64,000 nt of DNA from Ramlibacter monticola (GTDB lineage: Bacteria; Pseudomonadota; Gammaproteobacteria; Burkholderiales; Burkholderiaceae_C): NCBI RefSeq assembly GCF_016722785.1, contig NZ_JAEQNE010000003.1, forward strand, positions 62,001 to 126,000, read 5' to 3'. Below, piece by piece: positions 1-9,063 of the stretch (its first letter is position 1; each line of letters starts with the position of its first letter). Made by a program: the position numbers and the translations under genes. Below the pieces are notes generated by a model. It saw only the letters and a program-made list of their open reading frames with translations, did no database searches and was not told the origin of the DNA.

Positions 1-1
1 C

Positions 2-613
2 AACGCCGACGAACCCTTCGCCCTGCTCACCCGGCGCCAGCGCGAGGTGCTGGACCTCACCGCCCGGCTGGAGCGCTGCCGGGCCGACGTTCCCGGCTTC
101 GCCGAGAAGTCCAACGAGCTGGCGCGGGCCTGGCGCGCCCGTCATGCCGCCACCTTGTCCGGCCACAGCCGTTTCCTCGGCATGAAGGTGCGCGCCTTCC
201 CGCGCGGCGACGCCGCCTCCTGCAGCGACGACTGGCTGCGCGAGCTGGAGCCGCTGGCCCGCCTGCCGGACCCGCGCTATGGCAGCGCCGAGAAGACCTG
301 GGAGCTCTTCGTGCGCGGCCTGCAGGCCGCGGACCGGGCGGCCGTCATGGCCTGCGTCACCGGACCGATCGCGCGCGCGATGCGGGAGCGGCTGGAGCGG
401 CTGGGCGATGCCGACCTGCGCCGCATGGCCGCCAACATCCGCGCCCTCAAGGTGCAGTGGGGCGACGACTACACGCGCGAGGGGCTGGTGCTGCACGGCG
501 ACCGCGTGGACGCGATCGCCTTCACCAACGTCAACGAGGAATGGAAGATCCGCGAGCTTTTGCCGCGCGGCAACCTGCCGGTCACGCCGAGAAGGTCTTC
601 CCCGGACTCGTGA
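2..613 (+). CDS. Uncharacterised protein, 5' end outside window
   Basis: The frame is open from base 2, so this is the C-terminal part (about 203 residues) of a longer protein. It is rich in Arg, Ala and Leu, has no membrane segment, and ends in a more ordered stretch of about 100 residues with several Trp and charged residues. I recognise no family. It converges with the UbiB-like kinase gene across a 23 bp gap. Codon use matches the neighbours, which supports it being a real gene, but its function and true start cannot be judged here. Confidence 0.6.
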   Translation, partial: NADEPFALLTRRQREVLDLTARLERCRADVPGFAEKSNELARAWRARHAATLSGHSRFLGMKVRAFPRGDAASCSDDWLRELEPLARLPDPRYGSAEKTWELFVRGLQAADRAAVMACVTGPIARAMRERLERLGDADLRRMAANIRALKVQWGDDYTREGLVLHGDRVDAIAFTNVNEEWKIRELLPRGNLPVTPRRSSPDS

Positions 614-636
614 TGTCGGGCGCGTCTTCCGTCGGC

Positions 637-2325
637 TCAGTGCCGGCTCGAGCGCCAGATCGAGACGATGATCCAGACGCTGTTGACGAACGCCATCAGG
701 AAGCCGAGCCCTCCCAGCACCGTGAAGATCGGAATCCCGAACAGTTGCGGACCGGAGGTGACCGTCATCACGATCGAAGAACCGATCACGACCGAGGCGG
801 TCATGATGCCGAGCGTGATGCGGTCGATGGTCCTGTCGAGCCTGCGGCCGAAGTTGTCGAGCCGCTTCAGGTCGAGATCGATGCGCAGGCCGTTGCGGCG
901 CGCATCCTTCACCAGCCGCGTCAAGCCGCGCGGCATGGAGGCGAGCATGGCGACGAGGTGGGCCAGGCCCGCGCTCCCGCGGCGCCCTACCTCGGCCGGC
1001 GAGTAGCGTTCCGCGAGCGCTCGGTCCACGAAGGGCTTGAGCCGGTCCACCAGCCGGAACTCCGGGTCGTACTTGCGCGCCGATCCTTCGAGGGTGATCA
1101 GCGCCTTGAACATCAGCGTCAGGTCGGTCGGCAGCACGATGCCGTGGTCGCGCACGATCCCGGTGACGCGCCCGAGCAGGGCACCGACCCGGATCTCCTT
1201 CAGCGGCAGGTCGGCGAAATCGGTCACGAGTTCGTCGACATCGGCGGCGAGCCGCTCCTCGTCGACCGGATCCCCGCCGGCCCAGTCGAGCAGCACCTCG
1301 AGAATGGGCTCGTGGTCGCGGCGCGCGATGCCGGACACCACGTCGATGACCTGGTTCCGGCGGGTGGTCGACAGCCGGCCCGTCATCCCCAGGTCGATGA
1401 TGGCGAGCCGGTTGCCGGGCAGGTAGATCACGTTGCCCGGGTGCGGGTCGGCCTGGAAGAAGCCGTCCACCAGGATCATCTTGAGCACGGCTTCGGCGCC
1501 CCGGTGCGCCAGCAGCTTCGGATCGAGCCCCGCACGCGCGAGGGCCGCGTGGTCCTCGCCGCCGAAGCCGTCGATGTGCTCCTGCACGTTCATCGCGCTG
1601 CTGGTCCACTCCATGAAGACCTGCGGGATCAGGACGTGGGGCTCGTCGCGGAAGTTGCGCGCGAAACGCTCGATGTTGCGACCCTCGTTCGCGAGATCGA
1701 GTTCGCGCATCAGGGAGCGGCGAAACTCCTCCACCACGCGGGTCGGGTGGTAGCGGCGCGCCTCGGGCATTTCGTTCTCGATCACCCGCGCCAGGTGCCC
1801 GAGCAGGCGCATGTCGGCCTCGATCGTGGCCTGGATGCCGGGACGGCGGACCTTCAGCACGACCCCGCGGCCGTCGTGCAGCCGGGCCCGGTGCACCTGC
1901 GCGATCGATGCGGACCCGATGGGTTCGCGCTGGAGGTCGACGAAGACCTCGGAGGCCGGCTGGCCGAGCGCGTCTTCGACGACCGCGAGGAGCGCTTCGA
2001 AGGGCACCGGCGCCACGTCGGTGTGCAGGCGCGTCAGTTCTTCCGTCCACTCGGGCGGCAGCAGGTCCTCCCGCGTGGACAGCATCTGCCCGAGCTTGAT
2101 GAAGCTGGGGCCGAGTTCCTCGAAGGCCTGTCGCAGGCGCTTCTGCGGCGCGAGCCGGGTGCTCTGGGCGGCCTCACCCGGGCGCAACATGGCGCCTGCG
2201 CGCTCCAGGAAGGAGCCGATTCCGAGCCGGCGCAGGAGATCGCCGAGGCCGTGCCGCATGAGCACGACCGTGATCTCGTGCAGGCGCGGCAGGTCCCGCA
2301 CCACGCCCGCGGCCGCCTTGCGCAC
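637..2325 (-). CDS. ABC1/UbiB-family atypical protein kinase-like protein
   Basis: This 562-residue protein has the hallmarks of the ABC1/UbiB family. A KLGQ motif sits at residues 77-80, the family's Ala-rich nucleotide loop (ASIAQVHRA) is near 139, a conserved VVLKVRRPG strand follows, and ADPHPGN and IIDLGMTG form the catalytic and metal-binding segment. Two C-terminal hydrophobic helices (about residues 505-560) suggest membrane anchoring. Family members support ubiquinone biosynthesis as ATPases or kinases. Several paralogues exist in Burkholderiales, and this one is not next to ubiE or ubiJ, so I do not call it ubiB. The start is GTG, 8 bp after the upstream gene's stop, which suggests one operon. 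Confidence 0.88.
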   Translation of the reverse strand: MRKAAAGVVRDLPRLHEITVVLMRHGLGDLLRRLGIGSFLERAGAMLRPGEAAQSTRLAPQKRLRQAFEELGPSFIKLGQMLSTREDLLPPEWTEELTRLHTDVAPVPFEALLAVVEDALGQPASEVFVDLQREPIGSASIAQVHRARLHDGRGVVLKVRRPGIQATIEADMRLLGHLARVIENEMPEARRYHPTRVVEEFRRSLMRELDLANEGRNIERFARNFRDEPHVLIPQVFMEWTSSAMNVQEHIDGFGGEDHAALARAGLDPKLLAHRGAEAVLKMILVDGFFQADPHPGNVIYLPGNRLAIIDLGMTGRLSTTRRNQVIDVVSGIARRDHEPILEVLLDWAGGDPVDEERLAADVDELVTDFADLPLKEIRVGALLGRVTGIVRDHGIVLPTDLTLMFKALITLEGSARKYDPEFRLVDRLKPFVDRALAERYSPAEVGRRGSAGLAHLVAMLASMPRGLTRLVKDARRNGLRIDLDLKRLDNFGRRLDRTIDRITLGIMTASVVIGSSIVMTVTSGPQLFGIPIFTVLGGLGFLMAFVNSVWIIVSIWRSSRH

Positions 2326-2333
2326 GGGCCGGC

Positions 2334-2981
2334 CTATTTCGCTTTCCGGGAGTCCGCCTGCTGGCGCAGCGCGTCCGCGACGCCGGCCAGTAGCCCGCTG
2401 GTGAACAGCGACACGTTCGCGCCGTATTCGCGCACCTTCTCGAAGCCGGGGGCCGTGCGCGTGTGGTACGACTCGTTCATCCGGTTGGCGAACTCGCTCA
2501 TCATCTGCGCGATGCGGACGCTCGCGTCGGCGCCGACCCGCTGCGCGTGCAGTGCCAGCTCGCCGAGTTCGCGCCGGATGTTCCCGGAGCTGGCATCGGC
2601 GACGTGGTTGGCGGCGGCGACGAAGTCGGCCTGCAGGCGCTGCAGCGCTGCGAAGGCGTTCTTCACGTCGTTGTCGGAGAAGTCGCTGCTGCGGGCGACG
2701 AGCTCCGTCAGCGCCTCGTGCGCTGCTTGCGACGAGGCCTGCAGCGCCAGGTCGAGGCCGCGCAAGGTCTCGGCGAAGGCCGCGCGCGCCTGTACGCTGT
2801 CCAGCGGCGGCTTGCCGGCGCCGCCGCTCATTGCGCGCACGACTTCCTTGAGGCCTTCGGTATCGAGCTTCCCGCCCGCGAGCAGTTGGGCGGTCAGCTC
2901 CCGCACCCGTTCGCGGATCGCCTGCTCGTCGGCCGGCGTCGGGGAATCTGCATTCCCCAGCGGCGCTGTCGGATCGGTCAT
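2334..2981 (-). CDS. Uncharacterised helical protein, partner of the UbiB-like kinase
   Basis: This is a 215-residue soluble protein that is almost entirely predicted helix, rich in Ala, Gln, Arg and Glu. It has an acidic N-terminus and heptad-like Leu/Ala spacing between about residues 70 and 200, which suggests a coiled-coil or helical bundle. No catalytic motif or membrane helix is visible. It lies directly upstream of the ABC1/UbiB-like gene on the same strand with an 8 bp gap, so the two are probably translated from one mRNA and may act together. That partnership is inferred only from position. Confidence 0.7.
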   Translation of the reverse strand: MTDPTAPLGNADSPTPADEQAIRERVRELTAQLLAGGKLDTEGLKEVVRAMSGGAGKPPLDSVQARAAFAETLRGLDLALQASSQAAHEALTELVARSSDFSDNDVKNAFAALQRLQADFVAAANHVADASSGNIRRELGELALHAQRVGADASVRIAQMMSEFANRMNESYHTRTAPGFEKVREYGANVSLFTSGLLAGVADALRQQADSRKAK

Positions 2982-3054
2982 CGCACGACTCCCGTGTGTG
3001 AAGCGGGGCAGGATACGCCGATTCGCTGCTGCTGGACAGCCCGCGGGGGCCCTC

Positions 3055-4479
3055 CTAGACCGAAAAGATCTTCCCCGGATTCATGATGTTCTTCGGATCG
3101 AGCGCGCGCTTGATGGTGCGCATGGCCTCCACCGCGCCGCCGCCGGCCTCCTCGACCAGGAAGCCCATCTTGTGCAGGCCCACGCCGTGCTCGCCGGTGC
3201 AGGTGCCGCCCAGGCGCAGCGCGCGGGCGACCAGTTTCTGGTTCAGATCCTCCGCCACCACGCGCTCCTGCGGCTGGTTCGGGTCGAGCAGGTAGCCGAA
3301 ATGGAAGTTGCCGTCGCCCACGTGGCCGACCAGGAAGTAGGGGATGCCGCTCGCATCGGCTTCCGCCACAGAGTCCAGCAGGCAGTCCGCCAGGCGCGAG
3401 ATCGGCACGCAGGTATCGGTGGAGATCGCGCGGCAGCCCGGACGCGACTGGATCGCGGCGAAGTAGGCGTTGTGCCGCGCCGTCCAGAGGCGCGTGCGCT
3501 CCTCCGGCGTGGTCGCCCACTCGAACGAGTTGCCGCCGTGCTCGGAGGCGATCCCCTGCACCGCCTCGGCCTGCTCCTGCACGCCGGCGGGCGATCCGTG
3601 GAACTCCATCAGCAGCAGGGGCTCCTCGCGCAGGTTCAACTTCGCGTAGGTGTTGACCATGCGCACGGTGTTCACGTCGATCAGCTCCACGCGGGCGATC
3701 GGCACGCCGAGCTGGATGGTCTGGATCACCGTGCGCACCGCCGCCTCGATGCTGGGGAAGGAGCAGATCGCGGCGGAGATGGCTTCGGGAACGGGATAGA
3801 TCCGCAGCGTGACTTCCGTGATCACGCCCAGCGTGCCCTCGCTGCCGACGAACAGGCGCGTGAGATCGTAGCCGGCCGAGGACTTGCGAGCCCGGGTGCC
3901 GGTTCGGATGATCTCGCCGGAGGCGGTCACCACCTCCAGTGCCAGCACGTTCTCGCGCATGGTCCCGTACCGGACGGCGTTGGTACCGGAGGCACGGGTG
4001 GCCGCCATGCCGCCGATGGAGGCGTCCGCGCCCGGGTCGATCGGGAAGAACAGGCCGGTCCCGCGAATCTCCTCGTTGAGCTGCTTGCGCGTGACGCCCG
4101 GCTGCACGGTGACGAGGAGGTCCTCGGGATTCACCGCCAGCACCTTGTTCATGCGCGCCACGTCGATGCTGATGCCGCCCTGCACGGCCAGCAGGTGCCC
4201 CTCGAGGGAGGAGCCGACGCCGAAGGGGATCACCGGCGTATCGTGCTGGCTGGCCAGGCGCACCGCGTCGGTCACGTCCTGCGTGCTCTCCGCGAACACC
4301 ACCGCCGCCGGCGGCGGCACCTCGAAGGAGGATTCGTCGCGGCCGTGCTGTTCGCGCACGGCCAGCGCGGTGGAGCATCGCTCGCCGAAGCGCTGTTTCA
4401 GCGCCGCGATCAGGGCGGGCGGGACTTCGCGCTGCTGGACCTCGGGGACCAGGTGCGTCAGGGCGGCGGGTGCGTTCAT
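3055..4479 (-). CDS. FAD-linked oxidase, D-lactate dehydrogenase (cytochrome) type
   Basis: This 474-residue flavoprotein belongs to the GlcD/D-lactate dehydrogenase family. The N-terminal PCMH-type FAD domain carries IPFGVGSSLEGH and GADASIGGMAATRASGTNAVRYG, and the C-terminal half has the GHVGDGNFHF metal and substrate signature and GTCTGEHGVG. The TRASGTNAVRYGTMRENV stretch is closer to D-lactate dehydrogenases than to GlcD. Its expected role is oxidation of D-lactate or a related 2-hydroxyacid to the 2-oxoacid with electrons to a quinone or cytochrome. The start MNAPAAL was chosen because the upstream open frame runs into unrelated sequence. It is about 47 kb from glcE-glcF, so a link to that enzyme is speculative. 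Confidence 0.88.
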   Translation of the reverse strand: MNAPAALTHLVPEVQQREVPPALIAALKQRFGERCSTALAVREQHGRDESSFEVPPPAAVVFAESTQDVTDAVRLASQHDTPVIPFGVGSSLEGHLLAVQGGISIDVARMNKVLAVNPEDLLVTVQPGVTRKQLNEEIRGTGLFFPIDPGADASIGGMAATRASGTNAVRYGTMRENVLALEVVTASGEIIRTGTRARKSSAGYDLTRLFVGSEGTLGVITEVTLRIYPVPEAISAAICSFPSIEAAVRTVIQTIQLGVPIARVELIDVNTVRMVNTYAKLNLREEPLLLMEFHGSPAGVQEQAEAVQGIASEHGGNSFEWATTPEERTRLWTARHNAYFAAIQSRPGCRAISTDTCVPISRLADCLLDSVAEADASGIPYFLVGHVGDGNFHFGYLLDPNQPQERVVAEDLNQKLVARALRLGGTCTGEHGVGLHKMGFLVEEAGGGAVEAMRTIKRALDPKNIMNPGKIFSV

Positions 4480-4547
4480 GTGGGTACTCCGGAAGGCAGC
4501 CCGCAGTGTAGTCGGCCACCCCCGGGGACGCGCCCGCAGGGAATCCC

Positions 4548-5183
4548 TCAGCGCAGCGAGTCTTCGTACTCGAAGCGGGAGACCACGCCGTCGTAGTTGC
4601 GGTCCATCTCCTCGAAGCTCATGGTGGCGATGCTCAGCCGCATGAACTCGGCGCGGGTGAGGTCGCCGTCGTGGTTGGCATCGGCGAAGAACCAGGAGCG
4701 CGCCTGGTCGGTGGCGCTGAAGCCGCCGGCGCCGCCGACTGCCTGGCCCGGTCCGCGCACGGTGGCGCCCGCGCCGGCGCCGAGCACGTTGGTGGCGACG
4801 GCCTGGGTCGTCGGCGTCGTCACGCCCGGCGTCACGATGGTGGTGCCGGGCAGCGGGGTGGTGGGGAGAAGTTCCGCGGGCGGCAGCTCGGTCGGGATCA
4901 GCGTCGTGCTGGCGATGCTGCTGCCGGTGGCGGGGATGGGGGTGGTGCTGGCGGCCACGGGATCCGTGGAAACCGCGGCGCCGCTGCCGGAGGAGATGCC
5001 GGCGGGGAAGCGGGACATCAGGCCGGTCGGGTTGGGCGCCGTCTGCGCGACGCGCGCCGCCGCCGAGGGCTTCGGATTGGGGACCGCCTGCACCTTGGCG
5101 GGGGCGCGCTGCAGCTGGGCCTGGGCGGCAGAGGCAGCGACGCAGGCGAACAGCACGGCGGCGAGGCGGGAGAAGGCGGGCAT
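4548..5183 (-). CDS. Secreted EF-hand protein
   Basis: The 211-residue product begins with a signal peptide (MPAFSRLAAVLFACVAASAAQAQ, cleavage near residue 22). A Pro/Thr/Ala-rich low-complexity linker of about 120 residues follows. The last 45 residues hold two EF-hands: loop DANHDGDLTRAE at about 168-179 and DRNYDGVVSRFE at about 194-205, both with the expected acidic ligands and Gly6. It is probably a periplasmic or cell-surface calcium-binding protein of unknown role. The start at 5183 is preceded by AGGAG at good spacing. An upstream in-frame ATG at 5210 would blunt the signal peptide. Confidence 0.82.
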   Translation of the reverse strand: MPAFSRLAAVLFACVAASAAQAQLQRAPAKVQAVPNPKPSAAARVAQTAPNPTGLMSRFPAGISSGSGAAVSTDPVAASTTPIPATGSSIASTTLIPTELPPAELLPTTPLPGTTIVTPGVTTPTTQAVATNVLGAGAGATVRGPGQAVGGAGGFSATDQARSWFFADANHDGDLTRAEFMRLSIATMSFEEMDRNYDGVVSRFEYEDSLR

Positions 5184-5309
5184 GGCGGCTCCTGTGGCTT
5201 TGGCCTCCATGCTCGCGCCGGCGCGGCCAACGGCCCAGCCGCGCAGGCCGGCAGTCCCTGTAGGACCGGTTTGGCGCATCGCGCACAATGGCCGCACACA
5301 GGAGAAAGA

Positions 5310-5876
5310 ATGGGAAAACGGCTGACCCAGATCGCGACGCGCACGGGGGACGACGGAACCACCGGCCTCGGGGACAACACGCGCGTGTCCAAGGACCACC
5401 TGCGGGTGCACGCCATGGGCGACGTGGACGAACTCAATTCGCACATCGGCCTGCTGCTGTGCGAGCAGCTGCCGGCCGATGCGCGCGAGCTGCTGATCGA
5501 CGTCCAGCACCAGTTGTTCAATCTCGGCGGCGAGCTGTCGATCCCGGGATTCGAGCTGCTGCAGGCGGACGCGGTGGCCGCGCTCGACGCGGCGCTGGCG
5601 CATCACAACGCGCAGTTGCCCAAGCTCGAGGAGTTCATCCTGCCGGCGGGCAACCGTGCCGCGGCGCAGGCGCACGTCTGCCGCACGGTGGCCCGGCGGG
5701 CGGAGCGCGCGGTGGTGGCGCTGGGCGCGCAGGGGCCGCTGCGCGAGACGCCGCGGCAGTACCTCAATCGGCTGTCGGATCTGATGTTCGTGCTGGCGCG
5801 GGTGTTCAACCGCATGAATGGCGGGGACGACGTGTACTGGAAGAGCGAGCGGCTGAAGCGCGCGGCGGAGGAATAA
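5310..5876 (+). CDS. Cob(I)yrinic acid a,c-diamide adenosyltransferase (PduO type)
   Basis: This 188-residue enzyme transfers the adenosyl group of ATP to cob(I)alamin, making adenosylcobalamin. The N-terminal ATP-binding segment (TRTGDDGTTGLGDNTRVSKD, residues 10-29), the GDVDELNSHIG motif and the C-terminal RRAERAVV...YLNRLSDLMFVLARVFN helix are diagnostic of the PduO/MMAB type. It starts 9 bp after an AGGAG site. It is divergent from the EF-hand gene and converges with the permease gene. A cobalamin-dependent methionine synthase is also encoded in this window, but no direct operon link is seen. Confidence 0.93.
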   Translation: MGKRLTQIATRTGDDGTTGLGDNTRVSKDHLRVHAMGDVDELNSHIGLLLCEQLPADARELLIDVQHQLFNLGGELSIPGFELLQADAVAALDAALAHHNAQLPKLEEFILPAGNRAAAQAHVCRTVARRAERAVVALGAQGPLRETPRQYLNRLSDLMFVLARVFNRMNGGDDVYWKSERLKRAAEE

Positions 5877-5895
5877 CTCCCCCGCCTTCGAAACT

Positions 5896-5913
5896 CCCCC
5901 GCCTTCGCGGGGG
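5896..5913. terminator. Candidate bidirectional terminator hairpin
   Basis: A CCCCCGC / GCGGGGG stem with a CTTC loop sits in the 44 bp gap between the convergent adenosyltransferase and permease genes. There is no long T tract on either side, so termination is inferred from position and stem strength. Confidence 0.4.
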
Positions 5914-5920
5914 GACGACG

Positions 5921-7276
5921 TCAGCGGCCGGTGGGCGGCTGCGCGGTACTCGTCTCCACCGTGGGCGCGTCCGCCACCGAGACCCCGGTGGACGTATTGC
6001 GATTGAGCAGCGCGTAGATCAGGATCGCGCCGAAAGTCGCGGTCCCGATCCCGCCCAGCGCGAAGCCGCCGAACTTCAGCGTGAAGTCGCCCGTGCCCAG
6101 CACCAGCGTGATCGCCGCGACGATCAGGTTCTTGTTCTGCGAGAAGTCGACGCGGTTGTCGACCCAGATCTTGGCGCCGGCCACGGCGATGAGGCCGAAC
6201 ACCACGATGCTCACGCCCCCCATCACCGGCAGCGGGATCGCCTGGATCACGGCGCCGAACTTGGGCGAGAAGCCGAGCACCACGGCGATCAGCGCGGCGA
6301 ACAGGAACACGGCGGTCGAATAGATCTTGGTGGCGGCCATGACGCCGATGTTCTCGGCATAGGTCGTCACCCCCGTGCCGCCGGCGAAGCCACTCACCAC
6401 CGTGGCGACGCCGTCGCCGAGGAAGGCGCGGCCCATGTACTGGTCGAGGTTGCGGCCGGTCATGGCGGTCACGGCCTTGATGTGACCCAGGTTCTCGGCC
6501 ACCAGGATGATGGCCACGGGCGCGATCAGCAGCATCGCGGGACCGCTGAACACGGGCGCGGAGAAGGCCGGCGCGCCGATCCAGGCCGCGTTCGCGATGC
6601 CGCTGAAGTCGATCGGCTTGCCCAGGCCCATCCCGTTCGTGAAGATGCCGTAGATCACGCTGGCGATCACCAGGCCCACCAGGATCAGCAGCCGCTGCAC
6701 CATGCCCTTGGTGAGCACTGCCACCAGGCCGACGCAGACGAAGGTCACGGCCTGCATCCAGCTCTCGAAGTTGTTGGCGGCCATGTTCTTCACCGGGATG
6801 CCGGCCAGGTTCAGGCCGATCACGGCGACGACGGCACCCGTCACCACCGGGGGCATGAAGCGTTCGATCCAGTGGGTGCCCACCGTGTGCACGACGGCGC
6901 CGATGATGGCGTACACGACGCCGCAGGCGATGATGCCGCCCAGCGCGACGCCGATGTTGCCGTTCGGGCCCTTGCCGGCATAGGCGCTGGCCGCGATCAC
7001 CACGCCGATGAAGGCGAAGCTGGAACCGAGGTAGCTGGGCACGCGGCCGCCGGTGACCAGGAAGAACAGCAGCGTGCCGACTCCGCTCATGAGGATGGCG
7101 ATGTTCGGATCGAAGCCCATGAGGATCGGGGCCAGCACCGTGGCCCCGAACATCGCGATCACGTGCTGCACGCCCATCGCCGCGGTCTGCGGCCAGGGCA
7201 GGCGTTCGTCGGGGGCGATCACCCCGCCCTGGTGCAGCACGGCTGCGGGCTTCTCCGTCCAGTGGAACAAGGCCAT
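5921..7276 (-). CDS. NCS2-family nucleobase:cation symporter (UraA/RutG-like)
   Basis: This 451-residue integral membrane protein fits the NCS2 (uracil-xanthine permease) family. It has about 14 hydrophobic segments, the early GATVLAPILMGFDPN region, AENLGHIKAVTAMTGRNLD around the acidic substrate-contact helix (the Glu of AENLGH), and GGTGVTTYAENIGVMAATKIYS. It should import uracil or another nucleobase with protons. Starting at MALFHWTEKP, the gene has an AAGGAG site 8 bp upstream; a longer in-frame start at 7339 is less likely. The gene lies 81 bp downstream of the hydrolase gene on the same strand and could be read through from it. Confidence 0.9.
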   Translation of the reverse strand: MALFHWTEKPAAVLHQGGVIAPDERLPWPQTAAMGVQHVIAMFGATVLAPILMGFDPNIAILMSGVGTLLFFLVTGGRVPSYLGSSFAFIGVVIAASAYAGKGPNGNIGVALGGIIACGVVYAIIGAVVHTVGTHWIERFMPPVVTGAVVAVIGLNLAGIPVKNMAANNFESWMQAVTFVCVGLVAVLTKGMVQRLLILVGLVIASVIYGIFTNGMGLGKPIDFSGIANAAWIGAPAFSAPVFSGPAMLLIAPVAIILVAENLGHIKAVTAMTGRNLDQYMGRAFLGDGVATVVSGFAGGTGVTTYAENIGVMAATKIYSTAVFLFAALIAVVLGFSPKFGAVIQAIPLPVMGGVSIVVFGLIAVAGAKIWVDNRVDFSQNKNLIVAAITLVLGTGDFTLKFGGFALGGIGTATFGAILIYALLNRNTSTGVSVADAPTVETSTAQPPTGR

Positions 7277-7357
7277 TCGTCGTTCTCCTTCCTTCATGGC
7301 AAACCGGTCGATGCTAGGAGCATTGAGCGGGCCGTGCAAGGCGCGGAGGCGCGGGCG

Positions 7358-8251
7358 TCAAGGTCCTGCAAACCGCACCAGTGCCTCGAGCACGTGGGGG
7401 TCGCGTAGCAACTTCCGATGGCCCAGGCCGTCGGTGGCCAGCAGGCGGGCGCCGGGGATCGCGCGGGCGAAGGCCTCGCCGTCGGCGAAGCCGTTGACGC
7501 GGTCGCCGCGATCGTGCACGACCAGTGTCGCCGCCGCGACGCGCGGCCCCACGGCCTGCGGCTCGAACTGGCGCATCAGCTTGCCTTCGCGCTGCTCGAT
7601 GCGTTCCTGCAAGGCGGCACGCGTGCCCTCGTGCAGGCCGAAGACCTGGGCGAAGTAGCGCGTGTAGGCGCGCGGCGAGGCGGGCGGCGCCAGCAGCAGC
7701 AGCCGCTCCAGCGGCAGTCCGCCGCTGGCGGCATGCGCGGCCGCGTTGGCGCCGAGCGAGTGGCCGGCCAGCAGGCGCACGGCCTGTCCCTGCGCCTGCA
7801 GCCGCTGCGCCACGTACTCGATGGCGCGGGCGAACTGGGGCAGGCTGCTGGTGCTGCCGGCGCTGCGGCCGTGCGCCGGAAGCTCCAGCAGCACGGGCCG
7901 CCAGCCCTGCTGCGCGAGGGCTTCCCCCAGCGGCAGCAGCTGGCGCGCGTGCCCGCCCCAGCCGTGCACCAGCAGCGCCACCGGCGCATCAGGTGGCGCA
8001 TCGGCCGGCGCGTAGAGCGTGAGGCCGGCGCGTTCGAAGGGCCACCGTTCCACGCGCCAGGCGGCGGGCCAGGGTGGACGCTGCAGCCACTTGGGCGGAA
8101 CGGGCGTCGTGAACAGGCGCACGGCGGCGCGCACTGCGAGCCCCGGCCACAGCTTCTGCGAGGACCGGAGGGCGAGGCGGGACAGGCGGATGCCAAGGCT
8201 CTCGCCATAGAAGCCGGCGTTGAGGCCGACGGCGCTGCTGGGGGAATCCAT
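7358..8251 (-). CDS. Alpha/beta hydrolase
   Basis: A 297-residue alpha/beta hydrolase. The nucleophile elbow is GHSLGA, the oxyanion loop is LLVHGWGGH, a likely acid is in VVHDRGDRVN, and the catalytic His is in DGLGHRKLL. An N-terminal extension of about 70 residues precedes the fold. The substrate is unknown; the family includes esterases, thioesterases and lactonases. The start MDSPSSAV has an AGGAG site 8 bp upstream. It begins 16 bp after a 37-codon gene and lies downstream of a tetR gene, and the two TetR-type operators nearby suggest coordinated repression. Confidence 0.85.
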   Translation of the reverse strand: MDSPSSAVGLNAGFYGESLGIRLSRLALRSSQKLWPGLAVRAAVRLFTTPVPPKWLQRPPWPAAWRVERWPFERAGLTLYAPADAPPDAPVALLVHGWGGHARQLLPLGEALAQQGWRPVLLELPAHGRSAGSTSSLPQFARAIEYVAQRLQAQGQAVRLLAGHSLGANAAAHAASGGLPLERLLLLAPPASPRAYTRYFAQVFGLHEGTRAALQERIEQREGKLMRQFEPQAVGPRVAAATLVVHDRGDRVNGFADGEAFARAIPGARLLATDGLGHRKLLRDPHVLEALVRFAGP

Positions 8252-8267
8252 GGGTGCGGCTCCTCGC

Positions 8268-8381
8268 TCAGTGGAAGACCAGGTCGTCGTTGCTGCGCGG
8301 GAGCTGGTGCAGGGTGTCCGCAACGATGCGGCCGGCGCGCCAGCCGCCGAACAGGGCCAGGAGGATCAGCAGGGAAAGCAT
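8268..8381 (-). CDS. 37-residue membrane microprotein
   Basis: This very small ORF starts MLSLLILLALFGGWRAGR and ends PRSNDDLVFH. About 13 hydrophobic residues at the N-terminus form a likely membrane helix, followed by a basic, then polar tail. An AAAGG sequence lies about 9 bp upstream of the ATG. It lies between tetR and the hydrolase gene, and a TetR-type palindrome (8396-8411) overlaps its 5' leader. I believe comparable short proteins occur in comamonads, but I cannot verify that here. Its function is unknown; the TetR palindrome in the leader is the best reason to think it is expressed. Confidence 0.6.
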   Translation of the reverse strand: MLSLLILLALFGGWRAGRIVADTLHQLPRSNDDLVFH

Positions 8382-8395
8382 GGGGAATACCTTTC

Positions 8396-8411
8396 TCGCA
8401 CGGTTGTGCGA
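8396..8411. promoter_or_regulatory. Putative TetR operator O1
   Basis: TCGCACGGTTGTGCGA is a 6+4+6 dyad lying 15 bp upstream of the microprotein ATG. It matches a second dyad in the tetR promoter at 12 or more of 16 positions, so both are likely bound by the regulator encoded between them. Confidence 0.65.
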
Positions 8412-8453
8412 AATTGGGGTGTACGACTCCGTCGATGGATCCGGCCGGGGACT

Positions 8454-9056
8454 TCAGCTCTGGTAGGTGTTCAACAGGCGCGCCCAGGTGGCCTGGGCGC
8501 GTTCGGCGGCGCGCGGGTCGCGCAGGAAGCGGGCGTCGTGCAGCAGGCCCATGATGAGGGCGCTCAGCTCGGCGACCAGCTGCTCCGGATCGGTGTCCGG
8601 CTTCAGGTGGCCGCAGGCCACGGCCTGCGCCACGGTGCGACGCAGGGCGGCGCGCCAGCGCGTGACTTCGTCCAGCAGGTGATCGCGCAGGGGCCCGTCA
8701 CGGTCGTCCAGTTCGAACGCGCCCGCCGTGAAGATGCAGCCCGTGTGCGCCTCCACGTCGTGCGTGCGCAGGATCCAGCGGCGCACGATGTCGTTCAGCC
8801 GCGGCAGGCCCTTGGGCTGCTGCATGGCCGGCACGAACACGTCGGCGATGAAGCGGCGGCCGAATTCCTCGACCACGGCCTTCTGCAGCGCCTCGCGCGA
8901 GCCGACGCGGGAGAAGACGCCGCTCTTGGACAGGCCGATGCGGTCCGCCACGGCCTGCAGCGTGAGGGACTCCAGCCCTTCCTCGGCCGCGAGGTCCAGC
9001 GCCGCGCCGAGGATGGCGGCGCGGGTCAGTTCGCTCTTGGAGGTCCTGGCGTCCAT
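8454..9056 (-). CDS. TetR-family transcriptional repressor
   Basis: The 200-residue product has a TetR-type N-terminal helix-turn-helix (AILGAALDLAAEEGLESLTL then VADRIGLSKSGVFSRVGSRE, roughly residues 13-57). The C-terminal helical ligand domain contains HTGCIFTAGAFELDDR, common in regulators of small-molecule stress or catabolic genes. Its promoter has TTGTCA and TAATCT boxes 16 bp apart with a palindrome filling the spacer, so autorepression is likely. A second copy of the palindrome lies between tetR and the downstream microprotein and hydrolase genes. The ligand is unknown. Confidence 0.9.
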   Translation of the reverse strand: MDARTSKSELTRAAILGAALDLAAEEGLESLTLQAVADRIGLSKSGVFSRVGSREALQKAVVEEFGRRFIADVFVPAMQQPKGLPRLNDIVRRWILRTHDVEAHTGCIFTAGAFELDDRDGPLRDHLLDEVTRWRAALRRTVAQAVACGHLKPDTDPEQLVAELSALIMGLLHDARFLRDPRAAERAQATWARLLNTYQS

Positions 9057-9063
9057 GGGAGAA

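Noticed and set aside
457..4596. A 1,379-codon plus-strand frame over the UbiB-like and D-lactate dehydrogenase genes
   Set aside because: It is antisense to three better-supported genes and its composition is not protein-like.
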